A stretch of 47,458 nucleotides of DNA from Planctomycetia bacterium (GTDB taxonomy: Bacteria > Planctomycetota > Planctomycetia > Gemmatales > Gemmataceae): the NCBI GenBank assembly GCA_005772955.1, contig SXID01000089.1, positions 1 through 47,458 on the forward strand, read 5' to 3'. Shown here piece by piece: positions 16,844 through 25,324 of the stretch. Position 1 is the stretch's first letter; each line of letters opens with the position of its first letter. Under the pieces are notes generated by a model. It had not been told where the DNA came from, did no database searches, and saw only the letters and a program-made list of their open reading frames with translations. The translations under genes and the position numbers were made by a program.

Positions 16844-17701
16844 TTACAACCCCTTTCCCGGCGTGACGGTGAGCTTCACTTCCTTGCCGTCGCGCTTCAC
16901 GACGAGCGTTACCGCTTTCCCCGGCTTCACGAGTGATGCCGCCAGGAACGTATCGCTCACGGTGTCCGTCCAGCGGCCGTCGACGGTGAGCAGGCGGTCG
17001 CCCTTCTTCAGCCCGCCGAGCGCTGCGGGACTCTTCGCCAACACATTGTCCACGGTCACGCCGGGGTTTTCGTCGTCCGCCTTCCGCGATAATACGTCGA
17101 ACCCCCACAGCGCCGCGGGTGCGAGTACCGTTGGCTCCGCCTTCTTGCCGGACGCGCCCATGAGCTTCTCCATCATGCCGGCCATCGCGTCGCCTGGGAC
17201 ATAGCCGTTAGGCGTGAGCGTCATCTCTTTCTTCTCGTAGTCGATAGTCATCTTGTAGCGTGCGAAGAACGGGAACCCGATGATCCCCTCGATCGGCCCG
17301 ACCACTTCCGCGATCGCGGAGACGGTGGGGTGATCCATGACCATCGTCGGCATTCCTTCGAGCTTCAAGGCGCCGATTTCCAGCTTCTTGATGGTCTTCG
17401 GGGCCGGTGCGGCCCCGAATAGCGGGGCGGGTTTGTCGTCCTTCGCGAGTAGACCGGCCTCTTTCGCGACTTTGTTGTTCACGAGGTTCGTCGGCGCGCC
17501 GGTGTCGAAGATCAGGCGGTATGGCCCCTTGTCGTTGATCTTCACCTGAATGGCCATGTGGCGCGACTTGAGTAACTCGAACGGAATCACGACCGGCTTC
17601 TCGTCCGGCTTTAGCGGCTCTTTGTCCAGCGGTGCGCCGAAAGCGTTCTGCGAGAAGGTGAGCAGAGCGGCGAACACGGAAAGTGCGAGTGCGCGGTTCA
17701 T
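16844..17701 (-). CDS. Secreted aspartyl protease-like protein with PDZ domain (downstream copy)
   Basis: 285 residues from ATG 17701, two bases after the upstream paralogue's stop. Signal peptide: MNRALALSVFAALLTFSQNA. A retropepsin-like domain carries the catalytic motif YRLIFDTGAPTNLV (D66-T-G), followed by IGALKLEG and GIIGFPFFARYKMTIDYEKK, the second half of that fold. A PDZ domain fills about 190-285 (GVTVDNVLAKSPAALGGLKKGDRL). A single DTG is expected for these dimeric enzymes. Likely a periplasmic protease or peptide-binding protein; the substrate is unknown. Confidence 0.84.
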   Translation of the reverse strand: MNRALALSVFAALLTFSQNAFGAPLDKEPLKPDEKPVVIPFELLKSRHMAIQVKINDKGPYRLIFDTGAPTNLVNNKVAKEAGLLAKDDKPAPLFGAAPAPKTIKKLEIGALKLEGMPTMVMDHPTVSAIAEVVGPIEGIIGFPFFARYKMTIDYEKKEMTLTPNGYVPGDAMAGMMEKLMGASGKKAEPTVLAPAALWGFDVLSRKADDENPGVTVDNVLAKSPAALGGLKKGDRLLTVDGRWTDTVSDTFLAASLVKPGKAVTLVVKRDGKEVKLTVTPGKGL

Positions 17702-17703
17702 GG

Positions 17704-18576
17704 TTACAGCCCCTTTCCGAGTTCGACGACAACTTCTTCTTCCTTGCCGCCGCGAGTGACGTAGAACCGCCACTTGGTGCCGACCCCGGCCTTTGCGAGC
17801 GCCTTGGTTAGATCTTTGCCGGAGTCGATGCTGTCCGTCTTGATGCTGGTGATGTGGTCACCGACCTTCAGTCCGGCCTTCTCTGCTGGACTGCCCGCGA
17901 GTACCGCCTTGATGAACACCTTGCCGTCTTTCTCGTCGTACTCGATACCGGTGAAACCGCGGGGAGTGGTTTCAAAGTTCGGCTTGATGCCGAGCAACGC
18001 GGTGAGCATCTTCACCATCGGTCCCATCGATTGGATGCCCTCGCCGCCTTTGCCGCCGAGCGGAATCAGCGGTGGCGGGTCGAATGCGATCGCCTCGAAC
18101 ACGAGTTTGTCGCTGGTCAGGTCGTAGTCGATGCGGTACTTGGCGAGCACGTTATAGCCGATGACGCCGTGTAGCTCGACGCCCGCGAGCCCCATCCCGT
18201 TCATGCCGTCAAGTTGCACGAGGTCTTCGATCCGCCCGCGCGCATTCTCGACTTTCAGCCCGCCTTCAAGCTCGAAGGTGTCGAAGTTCACCCAGCCTTT
18301 ATCGCCCTCTTTGGCCTTCGCCTTCTCGGCGACTTTCTTCGTGATGAACACGGCAGGCGCGCCGGTGTCCACTATCAGGTTGAACGGCCCTTTCCCGTTG
18401 ATCTTGGTGCGCACCATGAGGTGCTTCGTGTCGGTGAGGCGATACGGCACTTCGACCTTCGCGGCCTTTGCCGCTTTGGGCTCTGGTGCGGCTTTCCGCT
18501 TCTCGTCGGCGCGCGTTGCGAGCAGGGGCAACAGCCCCAAACACGCCGCGAGCGCGAGCGCATTGCGCCATCGCAT
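17704..18576 (-). CDS. Secreted aspartyl protease-like protein with PDZ domain (upstream copy)
   Basis: 290 residues. A signal peptide (ALALAACLGLLPLLATRADE) is followed by a Lys/Ala-rich linker and a retropepsin-like domain with FNLIVDTGAPAVFITKK (D70-T-G) and HGVIGYNVLAKYRIDYDLTS. A C-terminal PDZ (about 205-290) contains VFIKAVLAGSPAEKAGLKVG and ends EVVVELGKGL, very like the neighbour's LTVTPGKGL. Both copies share domain order and ending, so they arose by tandem duplication and then diverged widely. Both keep the catalytic DTG. Confidence 0.84.
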   Translation of the reverse strand: MRWRNALALAACLGLLPLLATRADEKRKAAPEPKAAKAAKVEVPYRLTDTKHLMVRTKINGKGPFNLIVDTGAPAVFITKKVAEKAKAKEGDKGWVNFDTFELEGGLKVENARGRIEDLVQLDGMNGMGLAGVELHGVIGYNVLAKYRIDYDLTSDKLVFEAIAFDPPPLIPLGGKGGEGIQSMGPMVKMLTALLGIKPNFETTPRGFTGIEYDEKDGKVFIKAVLAGSPAEKAGLKVGDHITSIKTDSIDSGKDLTKALAKAGVGTKWRFYVTRGGKEEEVVVELGKGL

Positions 18577-18650
18577 GTGGTGACTCCATTGAGAGGGAAC
18601 TGTGAGGGATTGTAGCAGAATGAGGAGGGAAATGATGTTGTCTCAACCTG

Positions 18651-18704
18651 CGTAGCCGCGACGCGCAGCGGAGCGTTCACGCTCCGCTGCGCGTCGCGGC
18701 TACG
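18651..18704. repeat. Perfect 25-bp stem hairpin
   Basis: Arms 18651-18675 and 18680-18704 are exact reverse complements around loop TTCA. It begins 8 bases past the stop of the minus-strand redox gene, so it may terminate that transcript. No U-run follows, and the arms (CGTAGCCGCGACGCGCAGCG...) look like a dispersed palindromic repeat. Confidence 0.85.
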
Positions 18705-18711
18705 CGAAGGC

Positions 18712-20643
18712 TCACTTCTCCTTCTTCGGCTCGGTGCGAAGCATGCGCGGGCGCTCCGCGCCCGCCGGCGTCGCGCCCATGAACCCGAACAGCATCTCGT
18801 TCGTCGTCTCTTCGCCGAACGCCACGTCTTTCGGCGGGTTGTTGGGGTTGTTCGGGTTCTTGGCGGAGTTGTCGAACACCGCTTCGATGTCGAACCGCGT
18901 ACCGGCCTTCGCGAACAGCGGTTTCGTAAACCAGTACGATTCCTGCCAGTTGTAATCCCAGTCCTTGATCTGCACCAGGACGATTGGGTTACCGTTGGGC
19001 GGGGTCATGGTGATCTTCACGCTCTTGCCTACCAGGTGCATGTGCGGCATGACGCTGTGAATGTTCGCGTCAGCAGTGAGCCACGCGGACCCCTTCAGGG
19101 GGTGATCCGCCTTGTTCGCGGGGATGGCTGCGAAGATCGACATCCCGCCGACCGTGAGTGTGGTCCACGGCTTCTCGACCGGCTTCTTCGCGAAGTGCAA
19201 GCCGATCTTTGTACGGTCCTTCTCTGGTTTCCCGGTGCGGTGGTAGTGGACCTGTAGCACGATCGCGGCTTCCTTTGGCAGCAGGATGCCGGAGTTCTCG
19301 GGGAGCTTCGTGCCGAGTTGCCCTGGTGCCCACCCGCCGACGAAGCCGATCGGCGGCACATCTGGACGCGGCGCGTCGGCTTGATTGGGGAGGAAGCCGA
19401 TCCCCATTGCCACCGAGTAGCCCGGTCCGCGATCGGGTTCGTCCGCGAGCTTCTTCCGCTCCTTCTCGGCTGTTTCGAGCTTGCGCGCCTTGCCGGTCGT
19501 GTCGAAGTAGTTGAGCGTGTGGTGAACGACGGTCGCGTTGCCCGGCTTCACCTCGTAGGCGACGACGTACTTGTCCTCCTTCAGTCCGGTTGGCAGCACG
19601 AAGCAGCGGAACGTGTCTTTGCCCTTGGCGCCGACGTGGAAGTCGTCCGTCATTTCGACGACGAGATCGGGTTCGCCGAGGTGCCAGCCGTCCGGGAACT
19701 TCGCGGCCGGGGGCGAGTCCTTCACTTCGCCTTCTGGGCAGCCGGATTTCTCCCACGCCGCGAGCGTATCGAGTTCGCGAATGGTGAGTCGGCGGGCGTT
19801 CTTGAATTCGACCCCCGCGACCGGCTTCCACGGCGGCATGTCCTTCGTCTGCGTGTAATGCACGATGTCTGCCGACCACGCGACCGCTTGCTTGTACGTC
19901 AGCAGCGAGAACGGCCCGACGTCGCCGGGTCGGTGGCAACTCTGGCAGTGCTTCTGAAGGATCGGGAGAACGTCGCGGTGATACGTCACGTTCTCGGAAG
20001 TCACCTTCCGCTCCTTCGGGTCGATGTGACACCCGATAGCGCGCGTCGCGGGTGTCGGAACGTCCTTGCCCGCGGTGAGTGCGTCGAGCGCGTCCTTGAG
20101 GTCACGCTCAGTTACCTGTGGGTTCTTCTTCATCCGGCCGTAATACTGGTTGTCGATGCGCCCGCGATACCGCAGCACCTGGTTGTGATCGAGGACGAAC
20201 GCTTCCGGCGTGACGATGGCCTTGAACGCTTCGGACGCGACATGGTTGCTGTCGGAGATCACGGGGAAGGGGAGTTTGAACTCCTTTAGTTTCACCGCGA
20301 TCTGGAGTGCGGTATCGTCGGTGGGCACGAGCGCGAGGAAGCCAAATCCCTTCGCGGCGTACGCTTTGTGAAGCTCCGTGAGCGTCGCCGCGTAACTGTT
20401 CGAGACCGGGCAATCGAACGACAGGAACACGACGACCGTTCCCTTCGTGCCTGCGAAGTCGCTCAGCGTGGGCGTCTTCCCCTCAGTCGCGGGGAGTTTG
20501 ATGTTGTCGATAGTCTTGTTGAGTTTATCCGTGCTGACTTGCGGGTCCGCGGCGGAAGCGGGCACCGAGCCGTTGAACCCGACCAGAACGCCCGCGAGCG
20601 CGAGAACCGCGACCGCGAACCCGACATGAGCCGTCCGAGACAT
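18712..20643 (-). CDS. Redoxin - cytochrome c - copper monooxygenase-like fusion protein
   Basis: 643 residues with GGGAGG seven bases before the ATG. After a signal peptide (to about 32) comes a thioredoxin-fold redoxin domain (45-195) with the single-cysteine site FDCPVSN (C78). A cytochrome c segment follows (about 218-305) with CQSCH (C233, C236, H237) and a candidate distal Met in TKDMPPW (M269). The C-terminal half resembles copper type II, ascorbate-dependent monooxygenases: HHTLNYF (H374-375), VHYH (H466, H468), HSVMPHMHLVGK (H529, H534, H536) and NEMLFGFM (M617) supply likely copper ligands. It should be periplasmic and move electrons from heme to copper. Planctomycetes carry similar fusions, with substrates unknown. 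The C-terminus ends in a basic tail. Confidence 0.85.
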   Translation of the reverse strand: MSRTAHVGFAVAVLALAGVLVGFNGSVPASAADPQVSTDKLNKTIDNIKLPATEGKTPTLSDFAGTKGTVVVFLSFDCPVSNSYAATLTELHKAYAAKGFGFLALVPTDDTALQIAVKLKEFKLPFPVISDSNHVASEAFKAIVTPEAFVLDHNQVLRYRGRIDNQYYGRMKKNPQVTERDLKDALDALTAGKDVPTPATRAIGCHIDPKERKVTSENVTYHRDVLPILQKHCQSCHRPGDVGPFSLLTYKQAVAWSADIVHYTQTKDMPPWKPVAGVEFKNARRLTIRELDTLAAWEKSGCPEGEVKDSPPAAKFPDGWHLGEPDLVVEMTDDFHVGAKGKDTFRCFVLPTGLKEDKYVVAYEVKPGNATVVHHTLNYFDTTGKARKLETAEKERKKLADEPDRGPGYSVAMGIGFLPNQADAPRPDVPPIGFVGGWAPGQLGTKLPENSGILLPKEAAIVLQVHYHRTGKPEKDRTKIGLHFAKKPVEKPWTTLTVGGMSIFAAIPANKADHPLKGSAWLTADANIHSVMPHMHLVGKSVKITMTPPNGNPIVLVQIKDWDYNWQESYWFTKPLFAKAGTRFDIEAVFDNSAKNPNNPNNPPKDVAFGEETTNEMLFGFMGATPAGAERPRMLRTEPKKEK

Positions 20644-20768
20644 CCGCGAACCTCCCTGGACTGCGGCGACATGATGAGGCGACGCTGCCGCACAGATAGT
20701 ATACGTGAGAAGGGGAGACAGGGTTTCGCACTTGCGGAACTCTCGCGCGAACGGCGTTCCGGCCCCGG

Positions 20769-21197
20769 TTACTTCCGCGGCTTACCGGGCTTCAGTTCGA
20801 CCGTAATTTGCACGTCGTTAGGCCCCGCCTTCACCTCGACCGTTAACTCAGACGTTGACGCATTGGCGTACTTGTCCAGCACGGGGAGCGGGTCCGGTCT
20901 TTCCGACTGGCCCCTCCAGCGTGGGTTCAAGGACACCTTGTTCGTGCCGACCGGGGCACCGTCTCCCGGCTTGTTGGTGGTCAGTTCAAAGCGGCCCTCG
21001 GCGTCAACCTCACCGACCGCACCGACCGACTTCCCGTCGGCACCAGTTGCCTCAAACACAACTGTGCATCCCACTAACTCATTCGCAGGTTTGCCGTCTG
21101 GGTAGACCAACTGCCCGCGAACCGGAGCCAACCCGCTGCCCCCACACCCAGCCGACAGCATCGTGACCGCCGCTACCAACCACAACGCCCGCACCAT
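20769..21197 (-). CDS. Lipoprotein with carboxypeptidase regulatory-like (transthyretin-like) domain
   Basis: 142 residues with GGAG six bases before the ATG. The lipobox LSAGC (C18) ends a short signal peptide. The mature protein is a small beta sandwich: LAPVRGQLVYPDGKPAN, CTVVFEATGADGKSVGAVGE, VDAEGRFELTTNKPGDGAPV, TNKVSLNPRWRG and DVQITVELKPG. Planctomycetes encode many such lipoproteins, usually beside a DUF1559 protein, as here, where the two genes are divergent. A role at the cell surface together with the pilin-like protein is likely but unproven. Confidence 0.82.
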   Translation of the reverse strand: MVRALWLVAAVTMLSAGCGGSGLAPVRGQLVYPDGKPANELVGCTVVFEATGADGKSVGAVGEVDAEGRFELTTNKPGDGAPVGTNKVSLNPRWRGQSERPDPLPVLDKYANASTSELTVEVKAGPNDVQITVELKPGKPRK

Positions 21198-21319
21198 GAA
21201 TCGCTCCGAAAGAGGGAAGAACGCATCGACAATCGTTGTCTCCGTGATTACAGTTTATTAGTTCGTCCGGTGTGCGTTCTCGCTCATTCATCGCCTTTTC
21301 TTTTCCGGGAGTACGGTTC
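21198..21319. promoter_or_regulatory. Divergent promoter region
   Basis: The 122 bases between the lipoprotein and DUF1559 genes are relatively AT-rich for this genome (TTACAGTTTATTAG near 21248) and contain the small dyad GACAATCGTTGTC (21228-21240). Both genes probably start transcription here. No defined operator is known to me. Confidence 0.3.
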
Positions 21320-22228
21320 ATGTTCACACGCTCTTCCCAGCGTGGGTTTACGCTCATTGAGTTGTTGGTGGTGATCGCAATCATAGCCATTCTCATCGGT
21401 CTCCTGCTGCCTGCCGTGCAGAAGGTGCGCGAAGCCGCTGCCCGGATGCAGTGCGCCAACAACCTCAAACAGATGGGACTTGCGTTCCACGGTCACCACG
21501 ACTCCGTCGGCAATCTTCCGACAACGCGACACGACAACCGGTTTACGTGGATGGTCGAAATCTTGCCTTACGTGGAGCAGGACGGCATGTTCAAGCAGTG
21601 GAACATGGGCGCTGCGTTCAACTCGCAGAACGCGGTCGCGCGCGAAACGGCGGTGAAGACCTACTTCTGCCCCGGCCGCCGTAGCGTGTCCGCAAGCAAC
21701 GTCAGCATCGACACGATGGACAATACCACGACCGCGGCGAACGGGGCCGTGGGAGACTATGCGGTGTGCAGTGGCAATCCCGCTACGGGGGCGAGCGGCG
21801 ACTACTGGCAGGTGGACCCGGCCAACCCGATCGCCAACAACGGGGCGTTCTGGATGGCGAACAACTTCCCGTTATCGGGCGTGATTCGGAAGGGCGCGAC
21901 GTTCACGGAGATCGTGGACGGACTGAGCAACACCGTGTTCGCGGGCGAGAAACACGTGCCAATCGGCCGGTTCAATGACCCCGCCGTGGGCGACGGGCCG
22001 GCGTACAACGGCGACAAGGGGTATTCGTTCCGGGCGCTGGGCGGTACGTCGCTGATCGTCCGCGTCTCGACTGCGACGACTCGCGGCTTCGGCGGCCCGC
22101 ACGCCGGCGTGTGCAACTTTGTTCTGGGCGACGGCAGTGTCCGCAGTTTGCGGAATAGTCTGGACGGCGCTGTATTGGGCCTCCTGGCCGCACGTGCCGA
22201 TGGTCTGGTGAACTTGAACTACGACTGA
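21320..22228 (+). CDS. DUF1559 prepilin-like protein (type II secretion / type IV pilin N-terminus)
   Basis: 302 residues. I chose ATG 21320, preceded by GGGAG, because it puts the prepilin peptidase site in place: [20 protein letters not shown], with cleavage after Gly and Phe and Glu at +1 and +5. The hydrophobic helix then reads [20 protein letters not shown] with [17 protein letters not shown], the hallmark of DUF1559 proteins. The C-terminus [20 protein letters not shown] is the family's second marker. Planctomycetes encode dozens to hundreds of these; they are probably surface pseudopilins. The divergent lipoprotein is the usual companion. Confidence 0.95.
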   Translation: MFTRSSQRGFTLIELLVVIAIIAILIGLLLPAVQKVREAAARMQCANNLKQMGLAFHGHHDSVGNLPTTRHDNRFTWMVEILPYVEQDGMFKQWNMGAAFNSQNAVARETAVKTYFCPGRRSVSASNVSIDTMDNTTTAANGAVGDYAVCSGNPATGASGDYWQVDPANPIANNGAFWMANNFPLSGVIRKGATFTEIVDGLSNTVFAGEKHVPIGRFNDPAVGDGPAYNGDKGYSFRALGGTSLIVRVSTATTRGFGGPHAGVCNFVLGDGSVRSLRNSLDGAVLGLLAARADGLVNLNYD

Positions 22229-22295
22229 CCCGCGGCCGAGAGAGCCGGGTTTCGCGTTCGGGAGTTCTCGCGCTGGAGTGTTGACAGGAGATCTG

Positions 22296-22694
22296 TCACC
22301 ACTCGCGCCATTCCTCAGTGATGTCGTGGTCGGAGGCCAGCCCCGCGCGCTTCGCGGCAGCGAGGATGATCGCGCAGAGTTGTTCTCGCTGGTCGGTTTC
22401 GAGGAGCCCGCCGTCACACTGGTCGTTTAATTTGTTGAGCTTGATCACAGCGGTTTTCACGGCTTTCAGGATCGATTCGCTCTTCTTCTCCGCAACGCTC
22501 TCCAGTGAAGCAAGAAGTTCATCAACGATCTTCGCGCACCGGTTGATGTCCGCTTGGATGTAACCGGGGTCGAAGTCAGGGTCGAAATCGGGATCAGCCT
22601 CGTCAGTTGCGCCGCCATAGTTCATGTAACTCACAAGGCCAGCGATGAAACTGGCACGGAGTTGGTTGAGTTCACGTTTGGTGGGACGGGCCAT
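22296..22694 (-). CDS. Hypothetical helical protein with Asp-rich loop
   Basis: 132 residues. ATG 22694 has GAGG seven bases upstream and starts MARPTKRELNQLRASFIAGL. Residues 31-48 hold three DPDFDP-type repeats (ADPDFDPDFDPGYIQ), then long helices (IDELLASLESVAEKKSES, VIKLNKLNDQC) and a C-terminus EEWREW. The length, helical content and acidic loop resemble bacterial immunity or regulatory proteins, but I recognise no family. It converges with the DUF1559 gene and lies 73 bases past the membrane-protein gene. Confidence 0.6.
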   Translation of the reverse strand: MARPTKRELNQLRASFIAGLVSYMNYGGATDEADPDFDPDFDPGYIQADINRCAKIVDELLASLESVAEKKSESILKAVKTAVIKLNKLNDQCDGGLLETDQREQLCAIILAAAKRAGLASDHDITEEWREW

Positions 22695-22767
22695 CACTGA
22701 TCCTCTGAATGAGCCTTCAACCGCAACTGAACCCAGAACAGCCGGATACGAAGAATCGAACGGGCGA

Positions 22768-23238
22768 TCACGCACTCAGCCACGGCACCGCGCGGCACGC
22801 TTGACCAAGCGCGAAGCCGGTGCCGGCCAGCACCACCATCCCGATTGCGAGCAGTTGCCCCTGCTTCCGGTACTTCGCGAACTCTACTGGTGCCGCCAGG
22901 CAACGCCACGGCCAGTGGACCCACGACACGTAGGTGAACAGCATACACGCCGCGAGCCACACTGCCGCTTTCGCGGCCATCAGCGCGAGCCACACGACGT
23001 TCGACCCGTCCCACTTCAGGCCAAGAAGCGCGAAGCCAGATAGCCCACAGATGAGCAACCCCGCGAGCACGAAGTACCGCATGTTGTGCGCGAGGTGCGT
23101 CGAGAAGTGTTCGTAGTCGGACCGCTTCTCGAAGAACGTGAACGCCTTCGCGTCAACTACTAGCGTCCGATAGAAGATCGCGCCGAACCACGCCGCGCCC
23201 GACAGCCCGTGGACCCAGAACAGCAGTTGTTCGACCAT
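22768..23238 (-). CDS. Four-helix integral membrane protein (CopD-like)
   Basis: 156 residues with four hydrophobic helices at about 5-28, 53-74, 81-109 and 128-148. The first starts LLFWVHGLSGAAWFGAIFYR and the second follows HFSTHLAHNMRYFVLAG, with conserved-looking His residues at helix ends (H10, H45, H51, H108). Such an arrangement is seen in CopD/DUF2269-like and cytochrome-like membrane proteins that bind metal or heme, but the assignment is tentative. The ATG at 23238 is the only sensible start. Confidence 0.62.
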   Translation of the reverse strand: MVEQLLFWVHGLSGAAWFGAIFYRTLVVDAKAFTFFEKRSDYEHFSTHLAHNMRYFVLAGLLICGLSGFALLGLKWDGSNVVWLALMAAKAAVWLAACMLFTYVSWVHWPWRCLAAPVEFAKYRKQGQLLAIGMVVLAGTGFALGQACRAVPWLSA

Positions 23239-23399
23239 TGTCCACTTCCGGTATTTTCGTGGTGGATTCGCTCTTTACGAACATAACCGCAATGTGGGCC
23301 GCGAAACCAACTACCTTCAGTTACCTCCGCTTCTCGTCACCTCCCCAAGCCACCGGCAGACCGCTGTGGGCGTAGCGAAGAAGGTTAACGGAGGGCCTG

Positions 23400-23853
23400 A
23401 GCGATGCATCGATCCGGGCGGGATCACTCCGAACCACCCGCCAACTCGCATTGGATCGGTCCGCTACCAACCCGGCGAGATTCTGGTGACCGGCGGGCAC
23501 GTGCTGAAGGGTATCTGAACGGGGTAGGCGATGAGGAGACGAAGTTCCGCGTTGGCGGCGAGGTGTGGCACCGGACCGGTGACGCCGGGTACCTCGACGC
23601 TCGCGGCCGAGACGGCAGTCTACCGCGACGAGCGTGTCAAACGCGCTGCTGTCGTGGCGCATTCGGGTCGGCGTTTGCTTGTTCTGGAGTCGTACGACCT
23701 GGCTCAACCGGGGGATGTCGAGGCGATCCGGCGATCGGTCGCGTGGGCGTACATCGACGAGGTGCGGGTGTGGCCGCGCGTGCCGGTAGACAATCGGCAC
23801 AACGCGAAGATCGACTACACGGCCCTGCGATGGCAGCTCGAATCCGGCGCCTG
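23400..23853 (+). pseudogene. C-terminal remnant of an AMP-forming acyl-CoA ligase
   Basis: Three pieces in two frames add up to the end of an AMP-binding enzyme. Piece 1: YQPGEILVTGGHVLKG, then a stop. Piece 2, after a one-base loss near 23510: GYLNGVGDEETKFRVGGEVW, HRTGDAGYLDARGR. Piece 3, in the first frame again after a gap: ETAVYRDERVKRAAVVAHSG to VPVDNRHNAKIDYTALRW. About 18 residues between ARGR and ETAV and the whole N-terminal ~400 residues are missing. HRTGDAGY is the family's A8 motif, where the C-terminal lid hinges. The gene is clearly dead. Confidence 0.75.
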
Positions 23854-23871
23854 ATTCAGCGCGGCACGGTA

Positions 23872-25191
23872 TCAACTGGTTTTGTGGACGGACTTCTGAC
23901 CCAGCACGTGAGAAGTGGCGCGGGCCATCTCGACTGCCTTCGTGGTGATGTAGTAGCGGGCGAGCACGTTCGGGCGCTCCCACGAAGGAATCGCGCGAGG
24001 CGTGTGAAAGTACCGGATGAACTCATCCATGACGGCCGCGAAGTGATCCTCGTGAGTCGCGCGCCAGCCATCGGGGATCATCACTTGTGCCTCGGTGCCG
24101 AGGTCCGACACCGACATCCCGGCGAAGTCGCGTTGCAGCGCGTCACACCGGTCGCGGAGACGCTCCACCATCTCCGCGTGGTCCGCCAGGTCGGTCGCGG
24201 CAACAAATAACTCCGGCTGCGTGCCCGGTTGCTGCCGAACCGTCACAGTCGCTTTCGTCCCGCGCGCAATGCTGTCATGCGTGTCGCCTCCCACGGCCGA
24301 CTCGTACTCCCACGTGGTTTCGAGCCTCACGTGAACCCCGCGTAGCGTGTACGTCGCGCTGTTGTTCCCGGCGTAGTACAGGTTCCCCTCCGCGAGATAC
24401 GGACGCAGTTCTGGCGGGAACGCGCCCAGACCGGTTACCGCGCCGAACTGCTCCTGCGTGAGTAACAGCGGTGAGCGGTCGGCCGCGAGCATCTGGATCT
24501 GCGTCGCGTAGTCGATGGCCTGGTCCGGCGCTATCAGCCACATCGAGAGGTCCGCGAGGTGCGTGCCCACGTCGGCCATTGCTTCGCCTGAAATCTCCGG
24601 GTCGAACCACCACCACGGCCGCACGAGCGGTTGCCCATTCACGGTCTTCTTCAGGAAGTGGACGCTCCGCACCCACAGGGCCGGGTGAGCCGGCGTGCCG
24701 ACCTGCCAGTCACCGAAGAGGTCCGCGTCGCGGGTGAGTTCGCGCTGGAGCCAGTTCGTGACCTCGAACCGCTCGGTGAGCACGTCCCAGACGAGCGCGT
24801 CACGCAACTCGGCTTCACGGAACAGCGCCTCCAGTTTTGGGAAGTCGCGGTGATCAATGATCCACGGCTTGTCCGCGACCACGTGCAAGCAGTTGGAGAC
24901 GGCGAGTTGCATCAGGTCGATCTTGGGGCGGTTGCGCCCGCTGAGGACGACCGTGTTTCCGGGTTGCTCGCGCGCGAACCGTTCGAGGTAGTCGGCACCG
25001 GCCCGGAGATCCACCTCCCACGAGGTCGGGTTGTCGTGCCGGTTGTTGAACGACGCGATCCGCGTGAGGTGGTTAAGAGTGTCGCCGTTAAGCGGCGCGT
25101 ACACGTACGTGCGGTGGTGGACCCCGTGCAGCGCGCGTTTCTGCACGAGCGCGGCGTGGAAGTGACCGGGAGCGAGCGTCATCAATCGCAT
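23872..25191 (-). CDS. Gfo/Idh/MocA family oxidoreductase
   Basis: 439 residues from ATG 25191 (a second Met is three codons in). The opening MRLMTLAPGHFHAALVQKRA with YVYAPL is a variant of the family's Rossmann strand, common in planctomycetes. NCLHVVADKPWIID corresponds to the EKP motif, with Asp-Lys-Pro. A C-terminal beta-sheet domain includes MADVGTHLADLSMWL, the GxHxxD motif lined by catalytic residues, and a long strand region to VEMARATSHVL. These NAD(P)-dependent enzymes oxidise sugars; the substrate is unknown. It is divergent from the CobW-type gene, 133 bases apart. Confidence 0.84.
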   Translation of the reverse strand: MRLMTLAPGHFHAALVQKRALHGVHHRTYVYAPLNGDTLNHLTRIASFNNRHDNPTSWEVDLRAGADYLERFAREQPGNTVVLSGRNRPKIDLMQLAVSNCLHVVADKPWIIDHRDFPKLEALFREAELRDALVWDVLTERFEVTNWLQRELTRDADLFGDWQVGTPAHPALWVRSVHFLKKTVNGQPLVRPWWWFDPEISGEAMADVGTHLADLSMWLIAPDQAIDYATQIQMLAADRSPLLLTQEQFGAVTGLGAFPPELRPYLAEGNLYYAGNNSATYTLRGVHVRLETTWEYESAVGGDTHDSIARGTKATVTVRQQPGTQPELFVAATDLADHAEMVERLRDRCDALQRDFAGMSVSDLGTEAQVMIPDGWRATHEDHFAAVMDEFIRYFHTPRAIPSWERPNVLARYYITTKAVEMARATSHVLGQKSVHKTS

Positions 25192-25324
25192 CAACCGAAA
25201 CACAGCCAACTCCGCAGGCGAAGACAGGGTGGGACCAACGGAGCCAGGACGCAAGTTGCGAGCCGTCTGGCCGAACCGTAAAGATAACCCTGAACCTCAA
25301 CGATATTTCGCAGTGAGACGCAAC

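Noticed and set aside
23321-23983. 220-codon minus-strand frame
   Set aside because: Antisense to the AMP-ligase remnant, Arg/His-rich, without family features.
23404-24210. 268-codon plus-strand frame
   Set aside because: It joins a piece of the AMP-ligase remnant with the antisense of the Gfo/Idh oxidoreductase; not one gene.
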